64,000 bases of DNA from Actinokineospora xionganensis (GCF_014323725.1 NZ_JABVED010000009.1:62001-126000); one strand, 5' to 3'. Shown: positions 46,785-55,839, counted from the first letter of the stretch. Numbers and translations are program-made. Notes: generated by a model not told the origin, from the sequence alone.

Positions 46785-46895
46785 TCAGATCTTCGATGGC
46801 GGCATGGTCAGGCGTAATCCCGTCGGCCGGTACCAGTCACCGAACCCGGCCACGGCGCCGACGATCCGGGCATTAGTGCGCCATGTCCCTCGCAG
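46785..46895 (-). pseudogene. possible gene remnant
   Basis: One minus-strand frame reads LRGTWRTNARIVGAVAGF then GDWYRPTGLRLTMPPSKI and stop, which looks protein-like. An in-frame stop precedes it immediately and there is no plausible start. I do not recognise the family. Apart from this, 46726-46955 shows nothing coding. Confidence 0.25.
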
Positions 46896-46927
46896 CTAGG
46901 TATCAGCCGTGCTGCGACGTCAGCGTG

Positions 46928-46963
46928 TGCCCTAGGCACTCAATGAGCAACCGATCTAGGGCA
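46928..46963 (-). terminator. possible terminator of the small-ORF cluster
   Basis: TGCCCTAG (46928-46935) and CTAGGGCA (46956-46963) are perfect inverted repeats around a 20-base loop. The latter includes the stop codon of the frameshifted gene. Confidence 0.35.
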
Positions 46964-47164
46964 AGTCACCAGTGCCGACTACCACGCCAAACCAGCGAGA
47001 CCGCAACTCCTGGAGGTGGTGGGCTGTCTCCGCCAAGACCGCCAGAAGCGCGTCGGCCTGTCGACGGTGAGGTCTTCGCGCACGATCGCCGCAGAAATCT
47101 GTGGAGCCTTCGCGGCGAGCATGGCCAGGGCCTTGGCCACGTCCGTGTCTTCCAGCCCGATCAT
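46956..47164 (-). pseudogene. small helical protein gene with an apparent frameshift
   Basis: ATG 47164 opens MIGLEDTDVAKALAMLAA and KAPQISAAIVREDLTVD, then this frame degrades into RPTRFWRSWRRQ and stops at 46979. In the next frame the protein-like pattern continues from about 47067: QADALLAVLAETAHHLQELR, then SRWFGVVVGTGDLP and stop at 46956. Restoring one C in GTCGAC-AGGCC would give one continuous ~70-aa helical protein. This is either a real inactivating deletion, a sequencing error or recoding. The start overlaps the upstream ORF (ATGA). Family unknown. Confidence 0.55.
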
Positions 47165-47343
47165 CGGGTGCCGCCGTGCACCGAAAACCGATGCCGCGCA
47201 AGGGTTTTCGCCGCAGCGGCCGCGCTCACACCGAAGCAGTAGGCGCGGCAGTCGGGGCAGGTCACGTGCTCACGCACCGGGTCGGTCACGGGTGGCGGTG
47301 ACGGCGTGGAGGCCCACCGCCGGGCCATATCGCGGTGGCTCAA
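47161..47343 (-). CDS. 60-aa protein with a CPDC motif
   Basis: A short soluble protein with VREHVTCPDCRAYCFGVS and a basic ARHRFSVHGG tail; C-x-x-C plus a third Cys and two His could bind zinc. TTG 47343 overlaps the previous stop (TTGA); ATG 47328 is an alternative. It overlaps the next ORF by four bases. No known family was recognised. Confidence 0.6.
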   Translation of the reverse strand: MSHRDMARRWASTPSPPPVTDPVREHVTCPDCRAYCFGVSAAAAAKTLARHRFSVHGGTR

Positions 47344-47603
47344 CGCTCCCCCACCGTGGTCGTGCTGGTGGTGCTCGGCCGGTGCGGTGTCGGGCCGACC
47401 GCATCGGCCGAAGACTGCGGGCCTCGCGGTGCGGGCGGGTCGAACCGGCGTGAGCTGTTCTGATCAGGTGGGATAGCACGGGCGGCTTCAGCCACGGTCG
47501 CGGCGATGGCGAGTGCGGCAACGGCACCGAGAAACGCGAGAACGGTCACGGTGATCAGCCTCAGTGCCCGGCGCGGCGCACGGGAGCGCGGATCGTGGAG
47601 CAC
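47340..47603 (-). CDS. small single-span membrane protein
   Basis: 87 aa with a basic N-terminus, one hydrophobic helix (LITVTVLAFLGAVAALAIAATVA, split here as ~17-40) and a Pro/Ser/Thr-rich extracytoplasmic tail. GTG 47603 is the likely start. It is the first of three ORFs overlapping by four bases each, divergent from the regulator gene. Confidence 0.6.
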   Translation of the reverse strand: MLHDPRSRAPRRALRLITVTVLAFLGAVAALAIAATVAEAARAIPPDQNSSRRFDPPAPRGPQSSADAVGPTPHRPSTTSTTTVGER

Positions 47604-47630
47604 ATCGGAGCAGATAGGGGCAGGTCAAGC

Positions 47631-47661
47631 CTCTGACTCTCCGAGTCGGCACGGCTACACT
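47631..47661 (+). promoter_or_regulatory. promoter with embedded operator-like repeat
   Basis: CTGACT and TACACT (about 47656-47661) are separated by 17 bases. GACTC-TCC-GAGTC lies across the -35 and spacer, a likely operator. Six bases separate the -10 box from GTG 47668, implying a leaderless regulator message. Confidence 0.55.
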
Positions 47662-47667
47662 CGGCGC

Positions 47668-48960
47668 GTGTCCGAGGCAAACCGCCAGCTCCGTGCCGCC
47701 CGCGAACGCACCCCGTCCCGGCGCATACCGGGCGAGCCAATGGGACGGGAGGAACTGGCCGAGGCCGTCAACGCCTGGCTGTGGGAGAACACCGGCGAAC
47801 GCTTCGACCTTGATGCTCGCGCCATCGCCCGATACGAGCGCGGGGTCGTGCGCTGGCCAGGCGCGCACTACAGGGCAGCGATGCGGCATATGCTCGGCGC
47901 GCGAAGCGACGCCGAGTGGGGTTTCCACCCTGGCAGGGCGACCACATCCAGCGCGCCATGCGACACCGAGTCGGGCTCCCATCCCGGCAGCGGAACCACA
48001 TCCAACGCGCCAACCCCGTTGGGTTCCGGCACCCCGCCTTGGCTGATCACCGACACCCTCACCCGGTCCGGCATCGCTGCCACCGCCCTGGACCAAATGG
48101 AACAGGCCGTCTACGGCCACGCCTTGCGCTACCCGTCGACGCCGCCGCACGAACTGTGGTCCGCGGTGAGCACCCTGATCAACCACCTCAACGGCGTGCT
48201 CACCCACCCGCTGCCGCAACAGTCGCGGCTGCGCGCCGTAGTCCTCATGGGCGTGCTCACCGGCTTGGCCGGTTCCCTCTGGGTCGACTTCGACCGGCCA
48301 CACGAGGCATCCGGATACTTTGACGTCGCCGAGCTGGCCGCGCGTGAGGCCGGTTCTCCCGACCTGGCCGCCTGGGCCCTGGCCACACGCTCCGTCGGCG
48401 TCTTCTACGCGGGCGACCACCTCACGGCCCACACCCTCCTGGCCCGCGCCGAACGGGAAGCCGCACCGGCCGGGCCGCGTCGTCGCGCCTGGGTCGCCGC
48501 ACTACGAGCGCGGGCAGCCGCCGCGTGCGGCGATCCTGACGGCGCCCACCGCGCACTCGAATCCGCGAGACAGCACATCGACCGGGTGACCGAGCCTGGC
48601 ACCGGCACCGACTTCTTCGACGCCGCCCGCCTGGATGGTCTCGCGGGCGCCACGTACCTGATGCTGCGCGACACCACCCGCGCGGCAGACGTTCTCCGCG
48701 GCGCCCTAGCCCGGCGCGCCACTCAGGACGCCAAGGGTCGTGCGCTCCTTGGCCTCGATCTGGCCGAGTGCCTCCTACATGACGGCGAAGGGATCGAGGC
48801 GTCCCGCGTGGCGGTCGAGGCATTGGACTGGGCCAAGGGTGCGATGGTGGAGCCGATCGCTATCCGCGCCTTGGAACTGCGGGCACACCTGATCCGGCTG
48901 TCGGGGCCCGCCGGCGCGCAGGAGTTCGACGCCCGGCTGAGGGAGGCCGCACATGCCTGA
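47668..48960 (+). CDS. TPR-type transcriptional regulator with degenerate N-terminal HTH
   Basis: The 430-aa protein begins with an XRE-like segment (NRQLRAARERTPSRRIPGEP, then MGREELAEAVNAWLWENTGE and DARAIARYERGVVRWPGAHY) followed by a ~300-residue helical tetratricopeptide-like region. This architecture is common in actinomycete regulators that bind a peptide or partner through the TPR. A linker at ~85-125 contains three near-repeats (FHPGRATTSSAP, SHPGSGTTSNAP). It overlaps the NUDIX gene by eight bases. The target may be the divergent small-ORF cluster. Confidence 0.75.
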   Translation: MSEANRQLRAARERTPSRRIPGEPMGREELAEAVNAWLWENTGERFDLDARAIARYERGVVRWPGAHYRAAMRHMLGARSDAEWGFHPGRATTSSAPCDTESGSHPGSGTTSNAPTPLGSGTPPWLITDTLTRSGIAATALDQMEQAVYGHALRYPSTPPHELWSAVSTLINHLNGVLTHPLPQQSRLRAVVLMGVLTGLAGSLWVDFDRPHEASGYFDVAELAAREAGSPDLAAWALATRSVGVFYAGDHLTAHTLLARAEREAAPAGPRRRAWVAALRARAAAACGDPDGAHRALESARQHIDRVTEPGTGTDFFDAARLDGLAGATYLMLRDTTRAADVLRGALARRATQDAKGRALLGLDLAECLLHDGEGIEASRVAVEALDWAKGAMVEPIAIRALELRAHLIRLSGPAGAQEFDARLREAAHA

Positions 48961-49489
48961 GGACCCCGCACGGTGGACGGTTCACGGGACCCGCCGCGTG
49001 TTCGCCTCCGAGTGGGTCAACGTCGACTTGGACGACGTCGAGATCCCCGGCCACCAACGGTTCGAGCACCACGTGATCCGGTTTCCCCGCGTCTCGGTCG
49101 GAGCCGTGGTCATCGACGGTGACCGCGTGCTGTTGCTATGGCGGCATCGGTTCACGACCGACACCTGGGGGTGGGAGATTCCCGCGGGATGGGCCGACGA
49201 CGGCGAGGACGCGCTCGAGGCCGCACGCCGGGAGGTTCTGGAAGAGACGGGCTATCAGGCTGACACGGTCACACCGCTGATCGTTTACAGCCCGATGACT
49301 GGGATCAGTGACCAGCGTTTCCAGGTCTTCCTCGCCTCGGATGTCCAGCGGGTAGGAATACCGGACGCCGCTGAGGCGAGCCGCGTCGAGTGGGTGCCGA
49401 TCGCCGATCTGCGGTCGCTCATCGCGAGCGAGCAGATCGGCGACGGACCGTCCCTGACAGCCCTCTCCAGTTACCTGGTCTTGCGCTGA
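48953..49489 (+). CDS. NUDIX hydrolase
   Basis: The 178-aa protein contains a full Nudix box: Gly, five residues, Glu, seven residues, Arg-Glu, then VLEETG (within ~75-97). The upstream TWGWEIPAG and the downstream VYSPMTGISDQRFQVFLA are typical of ADP-ribose or nucleotide-sugar pyrophosphatases. Eight-base overlap with the regulator gene. The regulator-NUDIX pair is frequent in actinomycetes. Confidence 0.92.
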   Translation: MPEDPARWTVHGTRRVFASEWVNVDLDDVEIPGHQRFEHHVIRFPRVSVGAVVIDGDRVLLLWRHRFTTDTWGWEIPAGWADDGEDALEAARREVLEETGYQADTVTPLIVYSPMTGISDQRFQVFLASDVQRVGIPDAAEASRVEWVPIADLRSLIASEQIGDGPSLTALSSYLVLR

Positions 49490-49502
49490 GTGAGCGCTCC
49501 CG

Positions 49503-51290
49503 TCAGGAGCCGACGTTGATGGTGTCCGGGGTCGGTGAGTCCGCGTAGAGGTCGTCGATGTCGTGGGTGTATTTCTCCGCGATGGGCTTGCGGCGGAGTT
49601 TGAGGGTGGGGGTGAGTTCGTCGCCGCCTGGTTCCCAGAAGCCGGGGACTATGCGGAACCGCTTGATCTGTTCCACCCGGGACAGGGTGGTGTTGCCCTT
49701 CCGCACAGCGTCGGTGATCAGGGTGCGTACGGCCTCGTGGTTGAGCACCGCGCTTGGGGAGGCGGGGTCCAGTCCGTGCTTGGCGGCGAGGCCCGCGGCG
49801 GCGTCCTGGTCCACGACGATCAGGGCCGAGACGTAGGGGCGGTCGTCTCCGATCGCCACTACCTGGCCGATGAGGGAGCTCGCTGCCTTGACCGCGTTCT
49901 CGATGTTCGTCGGGGACATGTTCTTGCCCGACGAGTTGATGATCAGTTCCTTCTTGCGGTCGACGATCGTCACGTACCCGTCGGCGTCGATCACGCCGAT
50001 GTCGCCGGTGTGGACCCAGCCGTCGGTGTCGATCGTCTCCGCTGTGCGGGTGGGGTCGTTCCGGTAGCCGCGCATGACCGACGCGGCTCGGATGAGGAGT
50101 TCGCCGTCGTCGGCGAGGGTAACCTCGGTGCCGTGGACGGCGGTGCCCACGGTGCCCAGCTTCACCTGGCCCGCACGGCAGGACGTGCCCAGACCACCTG
50201 TCTCCGACATGCCCCAGATCTCGTACACGGGGATGCCGATGCCCCAGAAGTACTCCATGGTGTCCACCGGGATGGCCGCCGCGCCGGAGGCGGGGACCTT
50301 GGCCTCGTCCAGGCCCAGCTTCTTGCGCAGCTTGGACAGCACGAGCTTGTCGGCGAGCTTGTGCTGGAAGCCGAGGACGGCGGGAACGGATTCGCCCGCC
50401 AGCCGCAGCTTCGCGACCTTCCGGCCGACGTCGAGTGCCCAGCCGGCGATCTTGCGCTTGGCGCCGCTGGGTTCCGCCGCCAGGCCGGTTTCGATGGCGA
50501 GCTTGAACTTCTGCCAGACGCGGGGCACGGCGAAGAACACGTGCGGGCGGGCGTCGGGAAGGGCGGCGGCGAGTTGCTTGGGGTCGGCGACGGAGGTGAC
50601 GACGGTGCCGAACAGCATCGACAGGTAATGCGAGATCACGCGGTCGGCGATGTGGGCTGAGGGGAGGAACGACAACACGCGGTCACCGGGGTCGACCTCG
50701 TACGCGCTGCGGACGGCGTCGGCGACGGCGAGGATGTTGCGGTGGGTCAGCTCGACGCCCTTGGGCGGGCCGGTGGTGCCCGAGGTGTAGATGATCGTGG
50801 CCAGGTCACCGGGTTCGACGGCGCGCCAGGCGGCTTCGAAGTCGAAGTCGGGGTCGCCCGCGGCCTCAAGGTCGGCGAGCGTCATCGTGCCTTCCTCGGG
50901 ACCGTCGACGCAGACGATCTTCAGGTCGGCGCCGGTGGCGCGCAGGGTCGGCAGGAATGCCTTCTCGGTGACGACGATGCTGTTGCCCGCGTTGGAGAAC
51001 ACGTACGCGAGTTGCTCGGCGGCGCTGGTGTTGTAGACGGAGAACGGCACCGCGCCCAGGTGTAGCGTGCCCGTGTCGACCAGATGGAACTCGGGGCGGT
51101 TGGTGAGCATGATGCCGACCGTGTCGCCCCGCTTGACCCCCTGCGCGGCGAGACCCGCGGCGATGCGGCGGATCCGGTCGGCGTACTCCTGCCATTTGAT
51201 CGACACCGCGTCGCCGGTCGTGCGCAGTGCGACGAGCGTGGGGATCTCCTTCGCCGTCGCCTGGAATGCCTCGCACAGGGTTTGGCTCAT
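49503..51290 (-). CDS. long-chain fatty acyl-CoA synthetase (FadD15-like)
   Basis: The 595-aa adenylate-forming enzyme has the AMP loop IIYTSGTTGPPKGVELTHRN (~168-187), YEIWGMSETGG, DGWVHTGDIGVIDADGY and the hinge/catalytic Lys in PTLKLRRKPIAEKY. It activates fatty acids to acyl-CoA. The MLF..SVADPKQLAAALPDARP insertion is typical of the FadD15 branch. Its stop faces the NUDIX gene at 13 bp. Confidence 0.92.
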   Translation of the reverse strand: MSQTLCEAFQATAKEIPTLVALRTTGDAVSIKWQEYADRIRRIAAGLAAQGVKRGDTVGIMLTNRPEFHLVDTGTLHLGAVPFSVYNTSAAEQLAYVFSNAGNSIVVTEKAFLPTLRATGADLKIVCVDGPEEGTMTLADLEAAGDPDFDFEAAWRAVEPGDLATIIYTSGTTGPPKGVELTHRNILAVADAVRSAYEVDPGDRVLSFLPSAHIADRVISHYLSMLFGTVVTSVADPKQLAAALPDARPHVFFAVPRVWQKFKLAIETGLAAEPSGAKRKIAGWALDVGRKVAKLRLAGESVPAVLGFQHKLADKLVLSKLRKKLGLDEAKVPASGAAAIPVDTMEYFWGIGIPVYEIWGMSETGGLGTSCRAGQVKLGTVGTAVHGTEVTLADDGELLIRAASVMRGYRNDPTRTAETIDTDGWVHTGDIGVIDADGYVTIVDRKKELIINSSGKNMSPTNIENAVKAASSLIGQVVAIGDDRPYVSALIVVDQDAAAGLAAKHGLDPASPSAVLNHEAVRTLITDAVRKGNTTLSRVEQIKRFRIVPGFWEPGGDELTPTLKLRRKPIAEKYTHDIDDLYADSPTPDTINVGS

Positions 51291-51389
51291 GGCTCGCCTC
51301 TCGACCTTTGTGACCCGTCACACAGGGGCGTGATCGTATTCAGATCCGTCGCTCCCTGTCTATGGTCGATTCGCCCGATTCGGCCGGAA

Positions 51390-53960
51390 TCAGCCCGCAC
51401 CCAGGCAGATGAACGGCCTGCGGTACGGGTCCTCGGCGATCGACTCGGCCAGCGCCCGAGCCGGGGCCACACCAGATGAGAGCCGCTGGTGGTACTCGAC
51501 CATCGCGCCCGCGGCCGCGGCGTCGCCGACCCGGCTCGTCGCGGCGACAACGGTCTGGACGCCGCCCGCGAGCAGGGCGCCCGCGTACCCGAGGGCCTCG
51601 TCGCCGGGCCGGACGTAGTTGAGTGCCAGTTCGCACGCGGCGAGCACCACCTGCCGCGGCGGCTGCCTCAGCTGGGCGACCTCGTAGGCGAACAGCGGCC
51701 CGTCGGCCAGTTCCAGCCGGGAGAACAACGCGTTGGTGGGCTCGTGCTCGCCATGCGCGGCGAGGTGGGCGAGTTCGGCCCCGTCGAGGGCGGCGAGGAC
51801 TCCCGCGACCGTCGCCTGCTCCTCCTCCAGCACGACAGCCCCGGAGTACACCGACCGCAGCATGGCGTCCTCCACGACGTCACCGGTGAGCAGCGGCCCG
51901 CGCGCCAGCAGGGTCCGGCCGGGCGGGGCGACCGCGCGGTGGGCGGCCAACCAAGCCGTCGCCGAGGGCGCGACCACCACCGGCCTGCCCTGCAGCGACG
52001 GCACGACTCCCCACGGCACGGCGTAGAGCGAGCCCGTGGGCACGATCACCAGCTCACGGTCGCCGACCGCCGCCATGAGCGGTCGGATCAGCTGCCGGTC
52101 CAGGGCCTCGGCGCTGCGTTCGGCCGACCCACGCACGACGTCGACGATGGCCGCGGGCAACGTGTCCGGCGCCAACGCGTCGAGGTCGGCGTGCAGCCGG
52201 GCCGCGGGTTCGGCCGCGTCCGCCGCCGCGCCCAGCCGGATGAGCCTGGTGCGGCCCGCGGCGACGACCACGGCGACCACGTGGCCGCGTGACATGGCGA
52301 ACTCGACCAGCGCCCGGTCGCCGAGCGCCACACTGACCTCGTCCAGCGACGCCACCGGCCGGGGCGAGCCCCAGGCACTCGTGTGCCAACCCAGTCGGAC
52401 GACGTCGCGCTGCAGGGCGGCGGCGAGCTTGTCGAGCTTGCCCACCGGCCGACCGGCCAGCCGGTCGAGCTGCAGAGCGCGGCGGACGTGGCGCAGCTCG
52501 GCCGCCTTCGTGGCCATCTCGGAGTCGGCGATCGTCGGCAGCGGCTCGTAGCGGTACACCTGCGCCCGGGTCTGCTCCAACCAGGTGAACAGCCTGCGCG
52601 GGTCGGTCCGACGACCGTCCAGCACCAGCTGGATCGCGAGTTCGCCGAGTTTGCGGCCGTGGATCGCGGTCCCGCACACCAGTTCCAGCCCACCCATCCG
52701 GTCGCGGGCCTTGCCGAGGACCGTCAGGCCTGCCCGCGCCTCGGCGAGGGCGCGCCTGCGTTCGCCACGGGCGACGGCCAGCTCGGCGCGGCAGAGCCGG
52801 GCCATCATCTGGTTGTCGACGGGCGTCGTCGGCCTGCCCGCGGGCATCTGGTCGATCAGGATCTCGGCGGAGGTGACGTCACCGCGCAGCAGCTCCAGCC
52901 GGATGGCCAGCATCAGCGCCAGCGCCGCCTCGTCCTCGAGCATCAGCGACCGCAGCCGGTCGGCCAGCTTGATCGCGGCGACCGAGTGCGCGGCGGAGCT
53001 GCGTCCCCGGGCCAGCGCCTCGTCGGTCTGGGCGCGCATGGCGGCGAGCGCGGCGACCGCGGCCCACCGCGCGTTGCCGCGGCGGGTGAAGCGCCGTTCC
53101 GCGCGCCTGGCCCACTGCCGGGCGCGTTCGGCGTTGCCCTGCAACAACTCCGCGGCCGCCAGCGTGACCTCGACCTCCGCGGCGTCCTGTCCGGCGCGCT
53201 GCTTGCGCAGCATCGGCAGGGCGTCGGCCAGGTTGCGCGCGGCCTCTTCGGCGAGCCCGGCGGCCAGCAGTGCGCGGGCCCGGTCGAGCAGCAGGGTCGG
53301 TTGCAGGCCCGCGTCCCTGGCTTCCTCGTAGTAGCGCAGCGCCGTCGGGATGTCGCCGGTCATGTAGGCGACGTAGCCCAGGTTGTGCCGGGCCTTGATG
53401 CCCAGGCTGCCGTGCACGGCGGAGTTTGCGGCGGCGAAGTCGACACACCGGCGCAGTTCGGCGACAGCCGCCGAGGGGTTCGCGGCCTCGATGTGCGCGA
53501 GGCTGCGGTTGAGATACAGCGTGGCGAGGACGGTCGGGTCGCCCGCGCCCGCGCTGAGCGCAGCGGCGAGCAGGTGTTCGGCTTCGTCGAGGACCTCGAG
53601 CGCCTCGTCAAGTTCACCCGCTCGGATCAGCAGGATGCCGCGTTGTTCGAGCGCGAGCCCGAGCAGTTCCGACCGTTTGGGCTCGGGCTGCGCATCGGCG
53701 AGCCTGCTCGCTGCGTCGAGCCTGCTGAGCCCGGTGGTGACCTGGCCGCCCTCGGTCTCGACGTAGGCCAGCGTCACCAGGACATGGATGAGCACCGGCA
53801 TCGACCCGGCGGATTCCTGGTCGACCACGTCGTCGAGCAGCCCGAGGGCTTTGAGCAGGTGGGCGCGGGCCTTGGCGAAGTCGTAGGCGTACGCGATGTC
53901 GCGCGCGCGGCTGTGTAGGTTCCGCGCGCGCTCCACCCGAGCCTCATCGGCACCCCGCAT
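51390..53960 (-). CDS. TPR-CHAT protein (caspase-like peptidase)
   Basis: The 856-aa cytoplasmic protein has about 500 residues of helical tetratricopeptide-like repeats (for example HNLGYVAYMTGDIPTALRYYEEARDAGL) and a C-terminal CHAT domain (~590-856). The CHAT catalytic dyad is visible: His736 in HLAAHGEHEP and Cys776 in VVLAACELAL, preceded by the conserved IVPTGSLYAVPWGVVP. CHAT domains are separase/caspase-fold peptidases often used in cell-death and conflict systems. It lies 26 bp downstream of a subtilisin-like protease gene on the same strand and is very likely co-expressed with it. Confidence 0.9.
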   Translation of the reverse strand: MRGADEARVERARNLHSRARDIAYAYDFAKARAHLLKALGLLDDVVDQESAGSMPVLIHVLVTLAYVETEGGQVTTGLSRLDAASRLADAQPEPKRSELLGLALEQRGILLIRAGELDEALEVLDEAEHLLAAALSAGAGDPTVLATLYLNRSLAHIEAANPSAAVAELRRCVDFAAANSAVHGSLGIKARHNLGYVAYMTGDIPTALRYYEEARDAGLQPTLLLDRARALLAAGLAEEAARNLADALPMLRKQRAGQDAAEVEVTLAAAELLQGNAERARQWARRAERRFTRRGNARWAAVAALAAMRAQTDEALARGRSSAAHSVAAIKLADRLRSLMLEDEAALALMLAIRLELLRGDVTSAEILIDQMPAGRPTTPVDNQMMARLCRAELAVARGERRRALAEARAGLTVLGKARDRMGGLELVCGTAIHGRKLGELAIQLVLDGRRTDPRRLFTWLEQTRAQVYRYEPLPTIADSEMATKAAELRHVRRALQLDRLAGRPVGKLDKLAAALQRDVVRLGWHTSAWGSPRPVASLDEVSVALGDRALVEFAMSRGHVVAVVVAAGRTRLIRLGAAADAAEPAARLHADLDALAPDTLPAAIVDVVRGSAERSAEALDRQLIRPLMAAVGDRELVIVPTGSLYAVPWGVVPSLQGRPVVVAPSATAWLAAHRAVAPPGRTLLARGPLLTGDVVEDAMLRSVYSGAVVLEEEQATVAGVLAALDGAELAHLAAHGEHEPTNALFSRLELADGPLFAYEVAQLRQPPRQVVLAACELALNYVRPGDEALGYAGALLAGGVQTVVAATSRVGDAAAAGAMVEYHQRLSSGVAPARALAESIAEDPYRRPFICLGAG

Positions 53961-53986
53961 GGCTCACACAGTACGACTACCCAAGA

Positions 53987-55687
53987 TCAGGGAGTCCAGC
54001 CCCTGTCGACCAGTTCCTTGTCGGTTTCGGCCAAAGCGGTCGTCGCGCGCGATACCCGGTCGGCGATGTCGAGGCTGTCTTTCGCGCTGGCGAAGTTCGC
54101 CGCGAGCAGGCCCGCGACCACCGGTGTGGCGAACGAGGTGCCCGCCCAGATGGCGAACCCCGTCATCAGGTCGTCAGGGTCCGGGCCGCTGCGCAGCAGC
54201 GGACCGCCCGCGACGCTCCTGGGCAGGCTGAGGTCGCCCGCCTCGGAGCCCTGCCAGAGCGGGACCGTGCTGACCACGGCGTTGCCGGGCGCCCACCGCT
54301 TGACCCACTCGCCGTCGTTGCTGAACGCCGCGATGGTCGTGCCGGAGGCGTTGAGCGCGCCGACGGCGACCAGCAGTTCGTTGGCCGTGTTGCTGCCATC
54401 GGCGTTGAGCGCGAGCGCGGCGGGCACGAACGGGCGGTTCGTCGCGTCGTTGCCCGCGGCCGCGATCACGACCACGCCGAGGTCGGTGAGCTTGCGGACC
54501 GCGGTGGCGAGGAGCGCGCCGGTCACCTCGTCGGTGTTCTCCGGGTAGAAGCCGAGCGAGAGCGAGACGACGTCGACGAGTTCGTCGGGCCGGTTGTTGT
54601 CGATCGCGTCCTGCACCCGGTCGCGCAGCCACTCCAGGGCGAGCAGCACCGAGGCGTCCGTGGTGACGCCGTCGGTGTGCAGCACGCGCATGGACAGCAC
54701 CCGGGCGTCCGGGCAGTTCTGGTGGATCAGGCCCGCGACGAACGTGCCGTGGCCCGCGTGCGAGTCGGTCAGGCCGAGCAGCGGCTGGATGAGGTCGCGC
54801 TCCTCGAACGGCGACGACAGCGGCGCAAGGGCGGAACCGTTCTCCGCTGTCATCGTCGACTCGAGGTCGGCGAGGAGGGCCTGGAACTCGTGCGACACCT
54901 CGACGACCGGGTCCGCTTCGAGCGGGCCGACGCGCAGCCACGGGTGGGTCCCGATGCCGGTGTCGAGCACCGCGACCACCGGACGCCGCCCGGAGGTCAA
55001 GTCGCCGGGCGCGCGCCGCGCGGGCTGCGGCATGAACATCCGGACCGGGTTGCGCGAGCCCGTCGCCAGGCCGACCGACCCGGACGGAACGCCGCCACCG
55101 TAAGGGACTCCGCCACCGTAAGGGACGCCGCCGCCATAGGGGACTCCACCGCCGTACGGAACTCCGCCGCCGTACGGGACTCCCCCGCCGTACGGCGCTC
55201 CGCCGCCGAACACCGAAGCAGCGCCCACGATGTGCTCCAAACCGATCCCCGCCACCTTGTCGGTGGGAAGTTCATTGCGTAGAAGGGCGAGAACCGCCCA
55301 CGGGTCGGGCATCCGGTCCGCCTTGACGCCCGCGCGCACGCGCACGGCGACCGGCACCGGGAGTTCCTGGTCCAGTTTCTTGATCGCCCGCTGCCAGCGG
55401 TCCGTGCGCGGCAGCAGCGGAGAGAGGTGCGCGCCCAGGGGCTCGATCACCTTGTTCAGCTCCGCGAGCAGGTCGCTGTTCCGCGCGGTCCGCAGCGGCA
55501 CCAGCAGCGTGTCGGCCCGGTAGGCGGTGGACTGCGGCCGGGTCGTCCCCTCGTACCAGACCGCCGTCGCCGGGTCGAGCACGCGCACCCGGTGTCTGGA
55601 GAACACGTCCGTCGGCACCTTCACGAAGCGGTGCGGGTGGTTGCCCTTGCCACGGTTGCGGTCGTCCGATTGCTTATCGGTCCCCAT
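53987..55687 (-). CDS. cytoplasmic S8 (subtilisin-like) protease with GGGVPY repeats
   Basis: 566 aa. There is no signal peptide, so it should act inside the cell. Residues 1-155 form an unclassified, possibly inhibitory or partner-binding domain (FVKVPTDVFSRHRVRVLDPA, DRMPDPWAVLALLRNELP). Residues 161-202 are seven hexapeptide repeats GGG(V/A)P(Y/S), a flexible linker. The subtilisin domain has Asp242 (VAVLDTGIG), His313 (AGHGTFVAG) and Ser518 (AGTSFATPV), with AAAGND as the oxyanion region. All three catalytic residues are intact. It is the first gene of a two-gene unit with the CHAT gene. Confidence 0.9.
   Translation of the reverse strand: MGTDKQSDDRNRGKGNHPHRFVKVPTDVFSRHRVRVLDPATAVWYEGTTRPQSTAYRADTLLVPLRTARNSDLLAELNKVIEPLGAHLSPLLPRTDRWQRAIKKLDQELPVPVAVRVRAGVKADRMPDPWAVLALLRNELPTDKVAGIGLEHIVGAASVFGGGAPYGGGVPYGGGVPYGGGVPYGGGVPYGGGVPYGGGVPSGSVGLATGSRNPVRMFMPQPARRAPGDLTSGRRPVVAVLDTGIGTHPWLRVGPLEADPVVEVSHEFQALLADLESTMTAENGSALAPLSSPFEERDLIQPLLGLTDSHAGHGTFVAGLIHQNCPDARVLSMRVLHTDGVTTDASVLLALEWLRDRVQDAIDNNRPDELVDVVSLSLGFYPENTDEVTGALLATAVRKLTDLGVVVIAAAGNDATNRPFVPAALALNADGSNTANELLVAVGALNASGTTIAAFSNDGEWVKRWAPGNAVVSTVPLWQGSEAGDLSLPRSVAGGPLLRSGPDPDDLMTGFAIWAGTSFATPVVAGLLAANFASAKDSLDIADRVSRATTALAETDKELVDRGWTP
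55082..55207 (-). repeat. seven 18-bp tandem repeats (GGGVPY linker)
   Basis: 126 bp made of seven 18-bp units inside the S8 protease gene, encoding GGGAPY, five GGGVPY and GGGVPS. Units differ at third positions, so the repeat is selected as protein rather than freshly duplicated, although copy number could vary between strains. Confidence 0.9.
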
Positions 55688-55839
55688 ACATGCCCCAATT
55701 GCCTCAACGCGGATCCCGGTCTATGGCTCACTGTCACTAAGTAGAGCGCACAGGCTGTCATGAGATACGTCGAAACGGCGACTGGATGCGTAACGCCTGT
55801 TCAGCACCCCGACTGGATTAACCGGACGGTTACCCTGAG

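Noticed and set aside
47488-48432. Minus-strand frame of 314 codons opposite the TPR regulator
   Set aside because: No ribosome site or domain; the plus-strand gene has a clear HTH-TPR pattern and is coupled to the NUDIX gene.
55082-55207. Regular 18-bp repeats considered as a CRISPR or other DNA-level array
   Set aside because: There are no spacers. The units are contiguous, in frame and vary at third codon positions, so they are a protein linker.
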